Source: Flavobacteriaceae bacterium (GTDB lineage: Bacteria; Bacteroidota; Bacteroidia; Flavobacteriales; Flavobacteriaceae). Taken from it: DNA of 64,000 nt. Location: the NCBI GenBank assembly GCA_027490305.1, contig JAIXYI010000018.1, positions 31,227 through 95,226 on the forward strand, given 5' to 3'. Below are positions 27,402 through 35,294 of the stretch, piece after piece. Numbering within the stretch: position 1 is the first letter of the stretch; each line of letters starts with the position of its first letter. The notes below the pieces were generated by a model, which did not search any database, was not told the origin of the DNA, and saw only the letters and a list, made by a program, of their open reading frames with translations. The position numbers and the translations under genes are program-made.

Positions 27402-28529
27402 ATGCAAAATTTGAAATGGGCCGTAATCGCGACTTTCCTGCTGATCGGATGCGGAAAAAACGAGCGCCCGGCTGCAACAGCCCTACACAGCAATCACGTA
27501 GAGGCTGCGTCGGGACTGGCACTTTATGAATATGAGGGCTATACGGTCGTTAAAGTATTGGAACCCTGGCCGGGTGCGAAACGTTCGTACACCTACGTTC
27601 TCTGGAAACGGAATGCAAAACTGCCCGACAGTCTTCGCTCCTACCCGTCCGTCGAGGTGCCGGTTCGGTCGATTGTGGTGACGTCGACCACGCATATTCC
27701 CTCACTGGAGATGTTGGGAGTGGAAAAGTCATTGACCGGTTTCCCCAATACGCGTTTCATTTCGTCGGAACGGACGAGGGCCCGGATCGACGCGGGGCAT
27801 GTGAAGGAACTCGGTGGCAACCGCGACCTTGATACCGAAGCCGTATTGGACCTGCATCCGGATGTGGTGATTGGAAACGGTATAGACGACCACAATCCGG
27901 CGTATGACAATCTCATGCGGGCCGGTATTCCCGTGATGCTCAATGGCGACTGGAATGAAAAAACGCCGTTGGGGCGTGCGGAATGGATCAAGTTTTTTGG
28001 CGTTTTGTTTGGAAAGGAAGCCAAAGCCGATGCTCTTTTTCGTCAGATACGGGACGATTACCAAAAGATCCGCGCCCTTGCCCGGAAGACCCCGAAACAT
28101 CCGACCATTTTAGTGGGTGCGATGTACCAGGATGTATGGAACCTGCCACAAGGAGGCAGTTGGGGCGCTTTGTTCATAGCAGATGCCGGAGGCGATTATC
28201 TTTGGAAGGACACGTCGGGCACGGGAAGTCTGCAACTGCCGTTTGAACAGGTCTTCGAACGGGGGCAAAACGCCGATTTTTGGATAGGCCCCGGGCAGTT
28301 TGCTTCCTTCGCTGAACTCGATGCCGCGAGCGACCATTACCGCGAATTCCGCAGTTACCAACAAAAGACTATTTTCTCGTTCAGTTCCCGTAAAGGGAAG
28401 ACCGGCGGAATGCTGTATTATGAATTGGCACCCAATCGGCCGGATCTGGTGTTGCGCGACCTCGTGTCGATCCTGCATCCGGAATTGCTGCCCAACCACC
28501 GACCGGTTTTCTTCGACCGACTTCGATGA
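27402..28529 (+). CDS. btuF: Corrinoid ABC transporter substrate-binding lipoprotein
   Basis: 375 residues from the ATG at 27402, with lipobox FLLIGC (Cys17). The class III binding-protein fold (FecB/BtuF) is visible as VVTSTTHIPSLEMLGVEKSLTGF, then DLHPDVVIGN and a second lobe with HPTILVGAMYQDVW. It would hand corrinoid to the BtuCD pump encoded next. An iron-siderophore role is possible for this fold, but the neighbouring cobalamin riboswitch and BtuB/BtuG-like genes favour B12. Confidence 0.85.
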   Translation: MQNLKWAVIATFLLIGCGKNERPAATALHSNHVEAASGLALYEYEGYTVVKVLEPWPGAKRSYTYVLWKRNAKLPDSLRSYPSVEVPVRSIVVTSTTHIPSLEMLGVEKSLTGFPNTRFISSERTRARIDAGHVKELGGNRDLDTEAVLDLHPDVVIGNGIDDHNPAYDNLMRAGIPVMLNGDWNEKTPLGRAEWIKFFGVLFGKEAKADALFRQIRDDYQKIRALARKTPKHPTILVGAMYQDVWNLPQGGSWGALFIADAGGDYLWKDTSGTGSLQLPFEQVFERGQNADFWIGPGQFASFAELDAASDHYREFRSYQQKTIFSFSSRKGKTGGMLYYELAPNRPDLVLRDLVSILHPELLPNHRPVFFDRLR

Positions 28530-28566
28530 TGACCAACGTGAACCAAAATCCTAGTACCTTGCAACC

Positions 28567-29598
28567 ATGACGCAGCACCGTCGCCATACCCTGCTTTTTA
28601 CCCTGCTTTCGATAGGGATGGCGGTGTTTTTTCTATGGGATTTGTGCTATGGATCGGTGCGTATTCCGCTTCCTGACGTAGTGCGGACCCTATTCGGCGG
28701 GGAAGCAACGAAAACCAGTTGGACCTATATTGTATGGGATTTCCGATTGCCCAAAGCGCTGACCGCCGTTATGGCAGGTATGGCGCTGTCGGTAAGCGGA
28801 CTCATGATGCAGACATTTTTCCGGAACCCGTTAGCGGGACCGTATGTGTTGGGACTCAGTTCGGGTTCAAGCCTTGCCGTTGCGTTTGTCGTGATGGGTT
28901 CGGCCTTCCTGCCGGGTTCCATCGCAATGGCCCTCGCGTCTCCGTATGGGATTGCAGCGGCTTCCTGTATCGGCAGTGTGGTCGTGCTTTTTGCCGTCCT
29001 AACGGTGGCGCGACGCCTTCGCGATACCATGTCGATCTTAATCGTCGGGCTCATGTTTGGAAGTTTCACGTCGGCCATCACCGGTATACTAAGTTATCTG
29101 TCGACGGCCGAGCAGTTGCAACGCTTTACCTTTTGGTCATTGGGCAGCCTCGGGAACCTGTCGTGGGAAGCGGTCACGATTGTCGCCATCGGCACGGGCA
29201 TTGGGCTGGCGTTGGCCGCGTTTTGCATCAAGGCGCTGGATGCCCTTTTGTTGGGGGAACACTACGCACAGACACTCGGAATCCCGATGGCCCGTACGCG
29301 CATTTGCGTACTTCTTTCCGTCGGAATTCTGGCGGGCGTGATTACGGCCTTTGCCGGACCCATTGCGTTCGTTGGCCTCGCGGTGCCCCACATTGCCCGA
29401 TTGCTGTTCCGAACCAGCCGACATTCCGTATTGTTTTTTGCAACCTTGCTCTTAGGTGGCGCTATCATGCTGGTATGCGATGCGCTTTGCCAGTTTCCCG
29501 GCCTGGAAATACAATTACCGATAAATGCCGTTACCTCGCTATTGGGTGCGCCGATGGTGATTTGGTTATTGTTGAACAAACGAAAATGGGCCTCATGA
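28567..29598 (+). CDS. btuC: Corrinoid ABC transporter permease (FecCD family)
   Basis: 343 residues with about ten membrane spans. FecCD motifs are clear: RLPKALTAVMAGMALSVSGLMMQTFFRNPLAGPYVLGLSSGSS (in pieces) and the coupling region AGPIAFVGLAVPHIARLLF. Homodimeric inner-membrane channel of a type II ABC importer. The start lies 37 bases after btuF; its stop overlaps btuD by four bases. Confidence 0.9.
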   Translation: MTQHRRHTLLFTLLSIGMAVFFLWDLCYGSVRIPLPDVVRTLFGGEATKTSWTYIVWDFRLPKALTAVMAGMALSVSGLMMQTFFRNPLAGPYVLGLSSGSSLAVAFVVMGSAFLPGSIAMALASPYGIAAASCIGSVVVLFAVLTVARRLRDTMSILIVGLMFGSFTSAITGILSYLSTAEQLQRFTFWSLGSLGNLSWEAVTIVAIGTGIGLALAAFCIKALDALLLGEHYAQTLGIPMARTRICVLLSVGILAGVITAFAGPIAFVGLAVPHIARLLFRTSRHSVLFFATLLLGGAIMLVCDALCQFPGLEIQLPINAVTSLLGAPMVIWLLLNKRKWAS

Positions 29599-30377
29599 AA
29601 GCCGTATTGAAAGCCGACGACCTGGCCATCGGTTATCCCGGAAAAGGGCGTGGTACGACCGTTGCGGAACACCTCCATTTCGAAATAGAACGTGGTACGT
29701 TGGTAGGACTTATCGGTAGTAATGGCGCGGGTAAATCGACGTTATTGCGGACCCTGGCAGGTCTCCAACTCCCGTTACGCGGACGATTGGAACTCGACGA
29801 ACGTGAGCTGACAAAAATGACAGCGTCCGAACTTGCCTGTTACCGAGCGGTGGTATTGACCGAGCGGTTGCCGCCCAGCGACCTCACCGTATTTGAGTTG
29901 GTTGCCTTAGGACGCCAGCCCTACACGAATTGGCTGGGGAAGCTATCGCAATCGGACATCAAGGCGACGGAGGAAGCGTTGGAACTTACTGGTGCCACAG
30001 CCCTTGCCCACAAACGACATTATGAAATCAGCGACGGACAGTTGCAAAATGTATTGATCGCCAGAGCCATCGCACAGCAAACACCACTTGTCTTCCTGGA
30101 CGAGCCTACCACCCATTTAGACCTACCCCACAAACTCGCCCTGCTGCAGTTGTTGCGTAAGTTGGTAACCGTTGCCGGGAAAACCGTAATCTTTTCGACG
30201 CACGACATCGAACAGGCGCTGACGGTATGCGATGCTTTTCTGGTCATGACGGCTGACGGACTCACATTTTCATCAAAAGACGACATGCTCCGAAATGGCG
30301 TACTCGATGCACTATTTGCATCGTCCGGACTTCGTTTCGACGCGGACCGACTCCGATTCGAACCCCGTAGTTCTTGA
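29595..30377 (+). CDS. btuD: Corrinoid ABC transporter ATP-binding protein
   Basis: 260 residues from the ATG at 29595 (ATGA overlap with btuC). Walker A GSNGAGKSTLL, Q-loop LTERLPPSDLTVFELVALGR, signature ISDGQLQNVLIARA (SDGQ in place of SGGQ), Walker B LVFLDEPTTHLDL and the switch STHDIEQAL are all present. It powers BtuC. Last gene of the btuFCD operon; no hairpin terminator was seen before the next promoter. Confidence 0.9.
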   Translation: MKAVLKADDLAIGYPGKGRGTTVAEHLHFEIERGTLVGLIGSNGAGKSTLLRTLAGLQLPLRGRLELDERELTKMTASELACYRAVVLTERLPPSDLTVFELVALGRQPYTNWLGKLSQSDIKATEEALELTGATALAHKRHYEISDGQLQNVLIARAIAQQTPLVFLDEPTTHLDLPHKLALLQLLRKLVTVAGKTVIFSTHDIEQALTVCDAFLVMTADGLTFSSKDDMLRNGVLDALFASSGLRFDADRLRFEPRSS

Positions 30378-30404
30378 CAGACGCTTCTGAAAGTCGTACA
30401 TTTA
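30374..30404 (+). promoter_or_regulatory. Promoter of the 165-residue periplasmic protein
   Basis: TTG at 30374-30376, a 20-base spacer and TACATTTA at 30397-30404, 13 bases before the ATG at 30418; the -33 element overlaps the btuD stop. Confidence 0.5.
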
Positions 30405-30417
30405 GATAAAAAGTGCG

Positions 30418-30915
30418 ATGAAACAGCTCTTACTTATAGGCCTTCTCCTCTACGCCGGCGTAGCGCTGGCACAACCCCGTTTTGAACTTACAGCAGCCGG
30501 ATTCGCGCCGGTCACCTTTACCGTTCCCGCGCGGGATATGCTCGACCGGGCAGATCGGGTGATGCGATGGGCCGCCGGTGAAAACCGAAAAGGACACGAT
30601 GTCGTGCGCGAATCAGACCAGTCGCTGCGGGTAGAAGCCCGACGCGACAATGCCTTTTTCTACCGCGATCGTGGAGAAGAATATGCTTTTCGGATCGACT
30701 ACGTAATGACCATCCGGTTTACGGATGATACGTGTAGGGTTACCTTTTCGGTGAGCGAAATCTACGGAAAAGGACGTCCGGTGCAGATGCAGTTGTCTGA
30801 TTATTTTCTTTCAGATGGTCGATTAAAAGAAGATTTCCGCGACGTCAAACCCTCTCTTGAACGGACGGCGAACGCACTGCTCCGTTCCCTTTACGACGCC
30901 CTACAGCGCCCTTAG
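30418..30915 (+). CDS. Periplasmic protein, DUF4468-like
   Basis: 165 residues with a signal peptide (KQLLLIGLLLYAGVALAQ). The mature part is a small alpha/beta domain with RVMRWAAGENRKGHDVV, YRDRGEEYAFRIDYVMTIRF and CRVTFSVSEIYG, resembling the DUF4468/TBP-like periplasmic fold. Function unknown. It has its own promoter and overlaps the convergent pseudouridine-synthase gene by four bases at the stops. Confidence 0.65.
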   Translation: MKQLLLIGLLLYAGVALAQPRFELTAAGFAPVTFTVPARDMLDRADRVMRWAAGENRKGHDVVRESDQSLRVEARRDNAFFYRDRGEEYAFRIDYVMTIRFTDDTCRVTFSVSEIYGKGRPVQMQLSDYFLSDGRLKEDFRDVKPSLERTANALLRSLYDALQRP

Positions 30916-31478
30916 ACCTCGAGTTCCGACACCTCTTGTACCTGCCCGGGCTGCAACGCCCCTAACCGTAGGTTTCCGATACGGACGCGCACCAGTCGCA
31001 GCGTGGGAAAACCCACCGCCGAGGTCATTTTGCGCACCTGCCGGAACTTGCCTTCGCGGATGGTGACCGACACCCAACTCGTCGGTCCGTGCCGATCATC
31101 GCGGATCCGCCGCCCGCGTTCGGGTAAATCCGGAATAAAGGGAAGTATGGAGGCCTCGCAGGGCTTGGTTTTGTATTTACCTTTCTTGGTGCCGATTAGC
31201 ACGCCTGCGGCCATTTCGGCAATCGCTTCCGCAGTAATGAGGCCGTCAACCTGCACGTAATACTCTTTCTCAACTTTCCGTCCACGCACCCATTCGCTCA
31301 TCTTCCCGTCGGTTGTGAGTAAAAGGAGTCCTTCTGAATCTTCATCGAGGCGACCGATGGCCATAGTGCCTGGCGCGAAGTCGTGGAGTTCACCCAACAG
31401 TTTCTTGGTTCGCTTTAACTCGTAAACGAACTGGCTCAGGTACCCATAGGGTTTATAAAGAAGATAATGATGGTGCAT
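30912..31478 (-). CDS. rluE: Pseudouridine synthase, RsuA/RluE type
   Basis: 188 residues without an S4 domain, as in RluE. The catalytic motif GRLDEDSEGLLLLTTDG carries the nucleophilic Asp, and GTKKGKYKTKPCEA and REGKFRQVRKMTSAVGFPTLRLVRVRIG are the other family motifs. It isomerises a uridine in 23S rRNA (E. coli RluE: U2457). Convergent with the DUF4468-like gene. Confidence 0.88.
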   Translation of the reverse strand: MHHHYLLYKPYGYLSQFVYELKRTKKLLGELHDFAPGTMAIGRLDEDSEGLLLLTTDGKMSEWVRGRKVEKEYYVQVDGLITAEAIAEMAAGVLIGTKKGKYKTKPCEASILPFIPDLPERGRRIRDDRHGPTSWVSVTIREGKFRQVRKMTSAVGFPTLRLVRVRIGNLRLGALQPGQVQEVSELEV

Positions 31479-31536
31479 GTTTGTTCGTGTCGGGATATGG
31501 TAGGGGGCTTTGCTTTCAAGCGTGACCGCTTTCCAC

Positions 31537-31544
31537 TATCTTTA
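31537..31544 (+). promoter_or_regulatory. -7-like element (TATCTTTA) five bases before an SDR start
   Basis: TATCTTTA matches TAnnTTTR and is followed by CCGAT and the ATG at 31550; a distant TTTG at 31509-31512 gives a 24-base spacer, longer than usual. Confidence 0.35.
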
Positions 31545-31549
31545 CCGAT

Positions 31550-32251
31550 ATGGAATTACAACATGCAAAAGTACTGATTACGGGCGGTACAACCGGAATC
31601 GGTTTTGAAACAGCCCGTTTGTTAACCTCTAAAGGTGCGCAGGTCGTGTTCTGCGGACAAAACGCCGAACGGGTGGCAAAGGCAGCGGACGAACTGGGTA
31701 TAACGGGTTTTACCTGCGATATTTCCGATGCAGCCGATGTGGAGCGGTTGTTCGAAAAAACCGTCGCGACGCTCGGCGGGCTTGATGTCTTGATCAACAA
31801 CGCGGGCGTGGGATATTTCGCGGCATTAGCCGATACGGATCCTGCGGACTTTGAACGCATCTGGCGCACGAATGTGCTGGGACTTTTCCTGGCCGGACAA
31901 AAAGCGGCGGCGCACTTCACGGCCCAGCAGTCGGGGAATATCATCAACATCGGATCGACGGCAGCGCGCGCCGGATTCGCGAAAGGCTCTGCCTATGTCG
32001 CCAGTAAATTCGCCGTTTCCGGACTCACGGAATGCTGGCGCGCGGAACTCCGGCCCCACAACGTTCGCGTGATGCAGGTCAATCCGAGTGAGGTGTTGAC
32101 GCAATTCGGACCAAAAGTGGGATTCGACCAACAGGACAACGGAAAGAAACTGCACGCTACGGAAATCGCACACCTCATTGCGTCGATGTTGTCGATGCCG
32201 GATGTGGGGTTCATTCCGGAGGCGGCGGTGTGGGCGACTAATCCGTGGTGA
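31550..32251 (+). CDS. Short-chain dehydrogenase/reductase, FabG-like
   Basis: 233 residues of the classical SDR family. The NAD(P) site TGGTTGIGFETA, the NNAG motif in VLINNAGVGYF, the Ser of NIGSTAARAGF and the catalytic Tyr-x-x-x-Lys (YVASK) are all present, so it should be active. The sequence resembles 3-oxoacyl-ACP reductases, but substrate cannot be fixed. Heptamer repeats follow it, and then a second SDR gene. Confidence 0.85.
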   Translation: MELQHAKVLITGGTTGIGFETARLLTSKGAQVVFCGQNAERVAKAADELGITGFTCDISDAADVERLFEKTVATLGGLDVLINNAGVGYFAALADTDPADFERIWRTNVLGLFLAGQKAAAHFTAQQSGNIINIGSTAARAGFAKGSAYVASKFAVSGLTECWRAELRPHNVRVMQVNPSEVLTQFGPKVGFDQQDNGKKLHATEIAHLIASMLSMPDVGFIPEAAVWATNPW

Positions 32252-32255
32252 GGAT

Positions 32256-32297
32256 GGAAAGGGGAAAGGGGAAAGAGGAAAGAGGAGAGAGGAAAAA
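32256..32297 (+). repeat. Six tandem heptamers, consensus GGAAAGR
   Basis: Six perfect seven-base units without gaps: GGAAAGG twice, GGAAAGA twice, GGAGAGA, GGAAAAA. The array fills most of the 66-base space between the two SDR genes. Confidence 0.9.
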
Positions 32298-32317
32298 ACC
32301 GGAAACAAGATATAAGG

Positions 32318-33196
32318 ATGAACTATTCAGCTAAAATGCTCCGAGATGGGGCGCTACAAGACAAAGTGATCGTGGTGACAGGCGGCGGAAGCGGCCTGGG
32401 AAAATCGATGACACGTTATTTCCTTGAACTGGGTGCCAAAGTGGCGATTACGTCGCGGGACCTAGAGAAATTGACGACAACGGCGGCCGAACTGGAGGCG
32501 GAAACGGGTGGCAAATGCCTGGCGGTTGCCTGCGATGTGCGCCATTATGACCAGGTGGAGGCGATGCTACAGGCGGTGTTGACGGCTTTCGGCAAGGTCG
32601 ATGTGTTACTGAACAACGCCGCGGGTAACTTCATCTCGCCCACGGAACGGTTGTCGGCCAACGCATTCGATACGATCATTGACATCGTATTGAAGGGATC
32701 GAAAAACTGTACGCTCGCCTTCGGCAAACACTGGATCGACACCAAACAACAAAACAACGTCATCCTGAATATCGTGACGACCTACGCCTGGACGGGATCA
32801 GCCTATGTGGTGCCGTCGGCTACGGCGAAAGCGGGTGTGCTGGCGATGACGCGCAGCCTGGCGGTGGAATGGGCGAAATACGGCATCCGCAGCAATGCGA
32901 TCGCGCCGGGCCCTTTCCCGACGAAAGGCGCTTGGGACCGACTGCTGCCGGGCGACCTGAAGGAAAAGTTCGACCTGGCAAAGAAAGTGCCCCTAAAACG
33001 GGTGGGCGACCACCAGGAGTTGGCGAACCTCGCGGCCTATCTCGTGTCGGACTTCTCGGCCTATGTAAACGGCGAAGTCGTGACACTTGACGGAGGCGAA
33101 TGGCTGAAAGGCGCCGGACAGTTCAACTTGCTTGAGGCGGTGCCGGAGGAGATGTGGGATATGTTGGAGATGATGATTCGGAGCCGGAAGGGGTAG
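32318..33196 (+). CDS. SDR oxidoreductase, 2,4-dienoyl-CoA reductase type
   Basis: 292 residues with VTGGGSGLGKSMTRYF and LLNNAAGNFISPTERLS, the latter typical of the peroxisomal 2,4-dienoyl-CoA reductase branch. The usual Tyr of YxxxK is replaced: the motif reads PSATAKAGV, leaving only the Lys, as in that branch. It would reduce a dienoyl-CoA during breakdown of unsaturated fatty acids. Starts at the first ATG of the frame; followed by a 428-base non-coding region. Confidence 0.82.
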   Translation: MNYSAKMLRDGALQDKVIVVTGGGSGLGKSMTRYFLELGAKVAITSRDLEKLTTTAAELEAETGGKCLAVACDVRHYDQVEAMLQAVLTAFGKVDVLLNNAAGNFISPTERLSANAFDTIIDIVLKGSKNCTLAFGKHWIDTKQQNNVILNIVTTYAWTGSAYVVPSATAKAGVLAMTRSLAVEWAKYGIRSNAIAPGPFPTKGAWDRLLPGDLKEKFDLAKKVPLKRVGDHQELANLAAYLVSDFSAYVNGEVVTLDGGEWLKGAGQFNLLEAVPEEMWDMLEMMIRSRKG

Positions 33197-33206
33197 TTTC
33201 TTGGAG

Positions 33207-33233
33207 TAGGCAGTGGGCAGTCGCAGTGGGCAG
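33207..33233 (+). repeat. Left heptamer array (TNGGCAG units)
   Basis: Four units read TAGGCAG, TGGGCAG, TCGCAG (one base short) and TGGGCAG. The array is the inverted counterpart of the longer array at 33321-33375. Confidence 0.85.
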
Positions 33234-33320
33234 TGTTAACTGTTACCGGTACTGGTCGATTCATAAAGAAATGCTCTGTGACGAAGACAACTACTGTATC
33301 AATTGCAACTATGGATAAGA
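33234..33320. other. Spacer between the inverted heptamer arrays
   Basis: 87 bases with no open frame, promoter or stable hairpin that I could recognise. Confidence 0.5.
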
Positions 33321-33375
33321 CTGCCAACTGCGGCTGCCCACTGCCTACTGCCCACTGCCAACTGCCCACTGCCTA
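33321..33375 (-). repeat. Right heptamer array (TNGGCAG units on the minus strand)
   Basis: On the plus strand eight CTGCCNA-type units (CTGCCAA, CTGCCCA, CTGCCTA), the second one shortened to CTGCGG. Both arrays also share the flank TTGGAG next to the outermost unit, so they form a long imperfect inverted repeat. Confidence 0.85.
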
Positions 33376-33382
33376 CTCCAAA

Positions 33383-33532
33383 CCCTAGCCCCGATGGAAG
33401 CGGAAAGGACGTAAAGTGGCACGGCTGGCGATGCCCGTGCGGCAGTGCGACCAACGGAAGCGCCTGCAAGCCGGTGCAACGCCGCCGTGGCGCGAACGGA
33501 CTTGCAGCGGACAGCGGGAAAATGCTTCTGAA
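33383..33532 (+). ncRNA. Highly foldable RNA element, possibly Flavo-1-like
   Basis: No protein frame fits, but pairing is dense. GCACGG (33419-33424) pairs with CCGTGC (33435-33440); TGCAAG (33465-33470) with CTTGCA (33501-33506), enclosing CGCC/GGCG (33480-33483 with 33489-33492). The outer parts can form a pseudoknot: CCCG (33390-33393) with CGGG (33515-33518) and GGAAGCG (33396-33402) with TGCTTCT (33523-33529). The borders (CCCTAGCCCCGATGGAAGCGG and AGCGGGAAAATGCTTCTG) remind me of a recurrent flavobacterial intergenic element, perhaps the Flavo-1 RNA; this is recall, not a search. The strand was chosen by the look of the borders. Confidence 0.55.
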
Positions 33533-33570
33533 AAAAGGAAAATAAATCGGTCAGAAGGCGCGTTTTCAAC

Positions 33571-33600
33571 TTGAAATCCCCATAATAAGTTGTATTTTTA
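33571..33600 (+). promoter_or_regulatory. Promoter of the parAB operon
   Basis: TTG at 33571-33573, a 19-base spacer and TATTTTTA at 33593-33600, 24 bases before the parA ATG; one of the best matches to the Bacteroidota consensus in the window. Confidence 0.6.
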
Positions 33601-33624
33601 CCGCTCAAATTTCAGGAGACATCC

Positions 33625-34401
33625 ATGGGTAAAATCATAGCCATCGCCAACCAGAAAGGCGGTGTCGGAAAAACCACCACGTCCGTCAACCTAGCGGCCT
33701 CACTCGGCGTATTGGAAAAGAAAGTACTGTTGATCGATGCCGATCCGCAGGCGAATGCCAGTTCGGGACTGGGTATCGACATCGAGGGAATCGAGTCGGG
33801 CACCTATCAGCTTATTGAGCACAGTATCAAGGCGGAAGCGGCTGTTTTGCAGACCTCTTCTCCGAATGTCGACATCATTCCGGCGCACATCGACCTGGTG
33901 GCGATCGAAATTGAGCTCGTCGACAAGGAAAACCGCGAATACATGCTGAAAGAGGCATTGAAAGAGGTGCGCGAACACTACGATTATATCCTGATTGACT
34001 GCGCCCCTTCACTGGGCCTGCTGACCCTGAATGCGCTCACGGCCGCTGACTCGGTCGTGATACCGATACAATGCGAGTATTTTGCACTGGAAGGATTGGG
34101 TAAGTTGCTGAATACTATCAAAAGTGTGCAGAAGATCCATAACCCGGAGCTCGACATCGAAGGCTTGCTGTTGACGATGTACGATTCGCGCCTGCGGTTA
34201 TCGAACCAGGTCGTGGAAGAGGTGCAGAAACACTTCAACGACATGGTTTTCAACACCATTATCCAGCGGAATGTGAAATTGAGCGAAGCGCCCAGCTATG
34301 GCGAGAGCATCATCAATTTCGACGCTACGAGCAAGGGTGCCAGCAATTACCTGAGTCTCGCGCAGGAAATCATCAAGAAAAACAGCCAGGCTACCGTATG
34401 A
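33625..34401 (+). CDS. parA: Chromosome partition ATPase ParA/Soj
   Basis: 258 residues. The deviant Walker A KGGVGKTT carries the signature Lys11 and catalytic Lys16; LLIDADPQ and ILIDCAPSLGLLTLNAL follow as Walker A'/B. It binds DNA as an ATP dimer and works with ParB-parS to move replication origins. Same strand and four-base overlap with parB; starts the run of core genes up to wbqC. Confidence 0.96.
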   Translation: MGKIIAIANQKGGVGKTTTSVNLAASLGVLEKKVLLIDADPQANASSGLGIDIEGIESGTYQLIEHSIKAEAAVLQTSSPNVDIIPAHIDLVAIEIELVDKENREYMLKEALKEVREHYDYILIDCAPSLGLLTLNALTAADSVVIPIQCEYFALEGLGKLLNTIKSVQKIHNPELDIEGLLLTMYDSRLRLSNQVVEEVQKHFNDMVFNTIIQRNVKLSEAPSYGESIINFDATSKGASNYLSLAQEIIKKNSQATV

Positions 34402-35294
34402 CAAAAGCCGTGAAGAAACAAGCGCTTGGACGAGGATTATCAGCGCTTTTGAAAGATCCAGAGAATGACATCCGGTCGGTTTCCGACAAAGGGGCTGATA
34501 AGGTCGTAGGTAATATCATCGAACTGGAACTCGACGCGATTGAGATCAACCCGTTCCAGCCGCGCAGCAATTTCAATGAGGAATCGCTGAACGAACTGGC
34601 CACTTCGATTCGTGAATTGGGTGTGATACAGCCGATTACGGTTCGTAAAGTCGACTTCAACAACTATCAGTTGATTTCGGGCGAGCGACGGTTGCGTGCC
34701 TCGAAAATAGCCGGACTCAAAACTATTCCTGCCTACGTCAGGATTGCCGACGACAATGAATCGCTGGTAATGGCGCTAGTAGAGAACATCCAGCGGCACG
34801 ACCTCGATCCGATTGAAATCGCGCTTTCGTATCAACGTCTCATTGACGAAATCCAGCTTACGCAAGAGCAAATGAGTGATCGCGTGGGGAAGAAACGCTC
34901 TACCATCGCTAACTATCTCCGTCTTTTGAAACTCGACCCGGTCATCCAAACCGGTATCCGCGATGGGTTTATCACGATGGGCCACGGTCGCGCCATCATC
35001 AATATTGAGGATCATGACGCGCAAACGGCGATCTACCAAAAGATTGTCAGCCAAAACCTCTCGGTACGCGATACGGAAGCATTGGTGAAGTCGTACCAGG
35101 AAGGCCTGAAACCGAAGTCTATCTCGAAAGGAAAAGAAACGAACGGCCTGTCGGATGAGGGTAAAAACCGCATAGCGGCTTTCTTTGGCGCCAAAGTCGA
35201 CGTGAAAGTGGCGGCGAACGGAAAAGGGAAAATCACGATTCCGTTCCAGTCGCAAGAGGATTTTAACCGTATCCTGCAATTACTCAACGCGTAG
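34398..35294 (+). CDS. parB: Chromosome partition protein ParB/Spo0J
   Basis: 298 residues. The CTP-binding N-terminal domain has NPFQPRSNFNEESLNELATSI and GERRLRASKIAGL, with the arm motif ALVENIQRHDLDPIEIA; a central helix-turn-helix (EQMSDRVGKKRSTIANYLRLL) would read parS, and a C-terminal dimer domain ends the protein. No convincing parS site was found near it. It overlaps the next gene by one base. Confidence 0.95.
   Translation: MTKAVKKQALGRGLSALLKDPENDIRSVSDKGADKVVGNIIELELDAIEINPFQPRSNFNEESLNELATSIRELGVIQPITVRKVDFNNYQLISGERRLRASKIAGLKTIPAYVRIADDNESLVMALVENIQRHDLDPIEIALSYQRLIDEIQLTQEQMSDRVGKKRSTIANYLRLLKLDPVIQTGIRDGFITMGHGRAIINIEDHDAQTAIYQKIVSQNLSVRDTEALVKSYQEGLKPKSISKGKETNGLSDEGKNRIAAFFGAKVDVKVAANGKGKITIPFQSQEDFNRILQLLNA

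Noticed and set aside
28719..29594. Long open extension of the btuD frame over btuC
   Set aside because: It is the unstopped shadow frame of btuC; btuD begins at 29595 with the ATGA overlap and normal ABC opening.
33207..33375. CRISPR array
   Set aside because: Seven-base units without spacers and no cas genes; these are simple tandem repeats.
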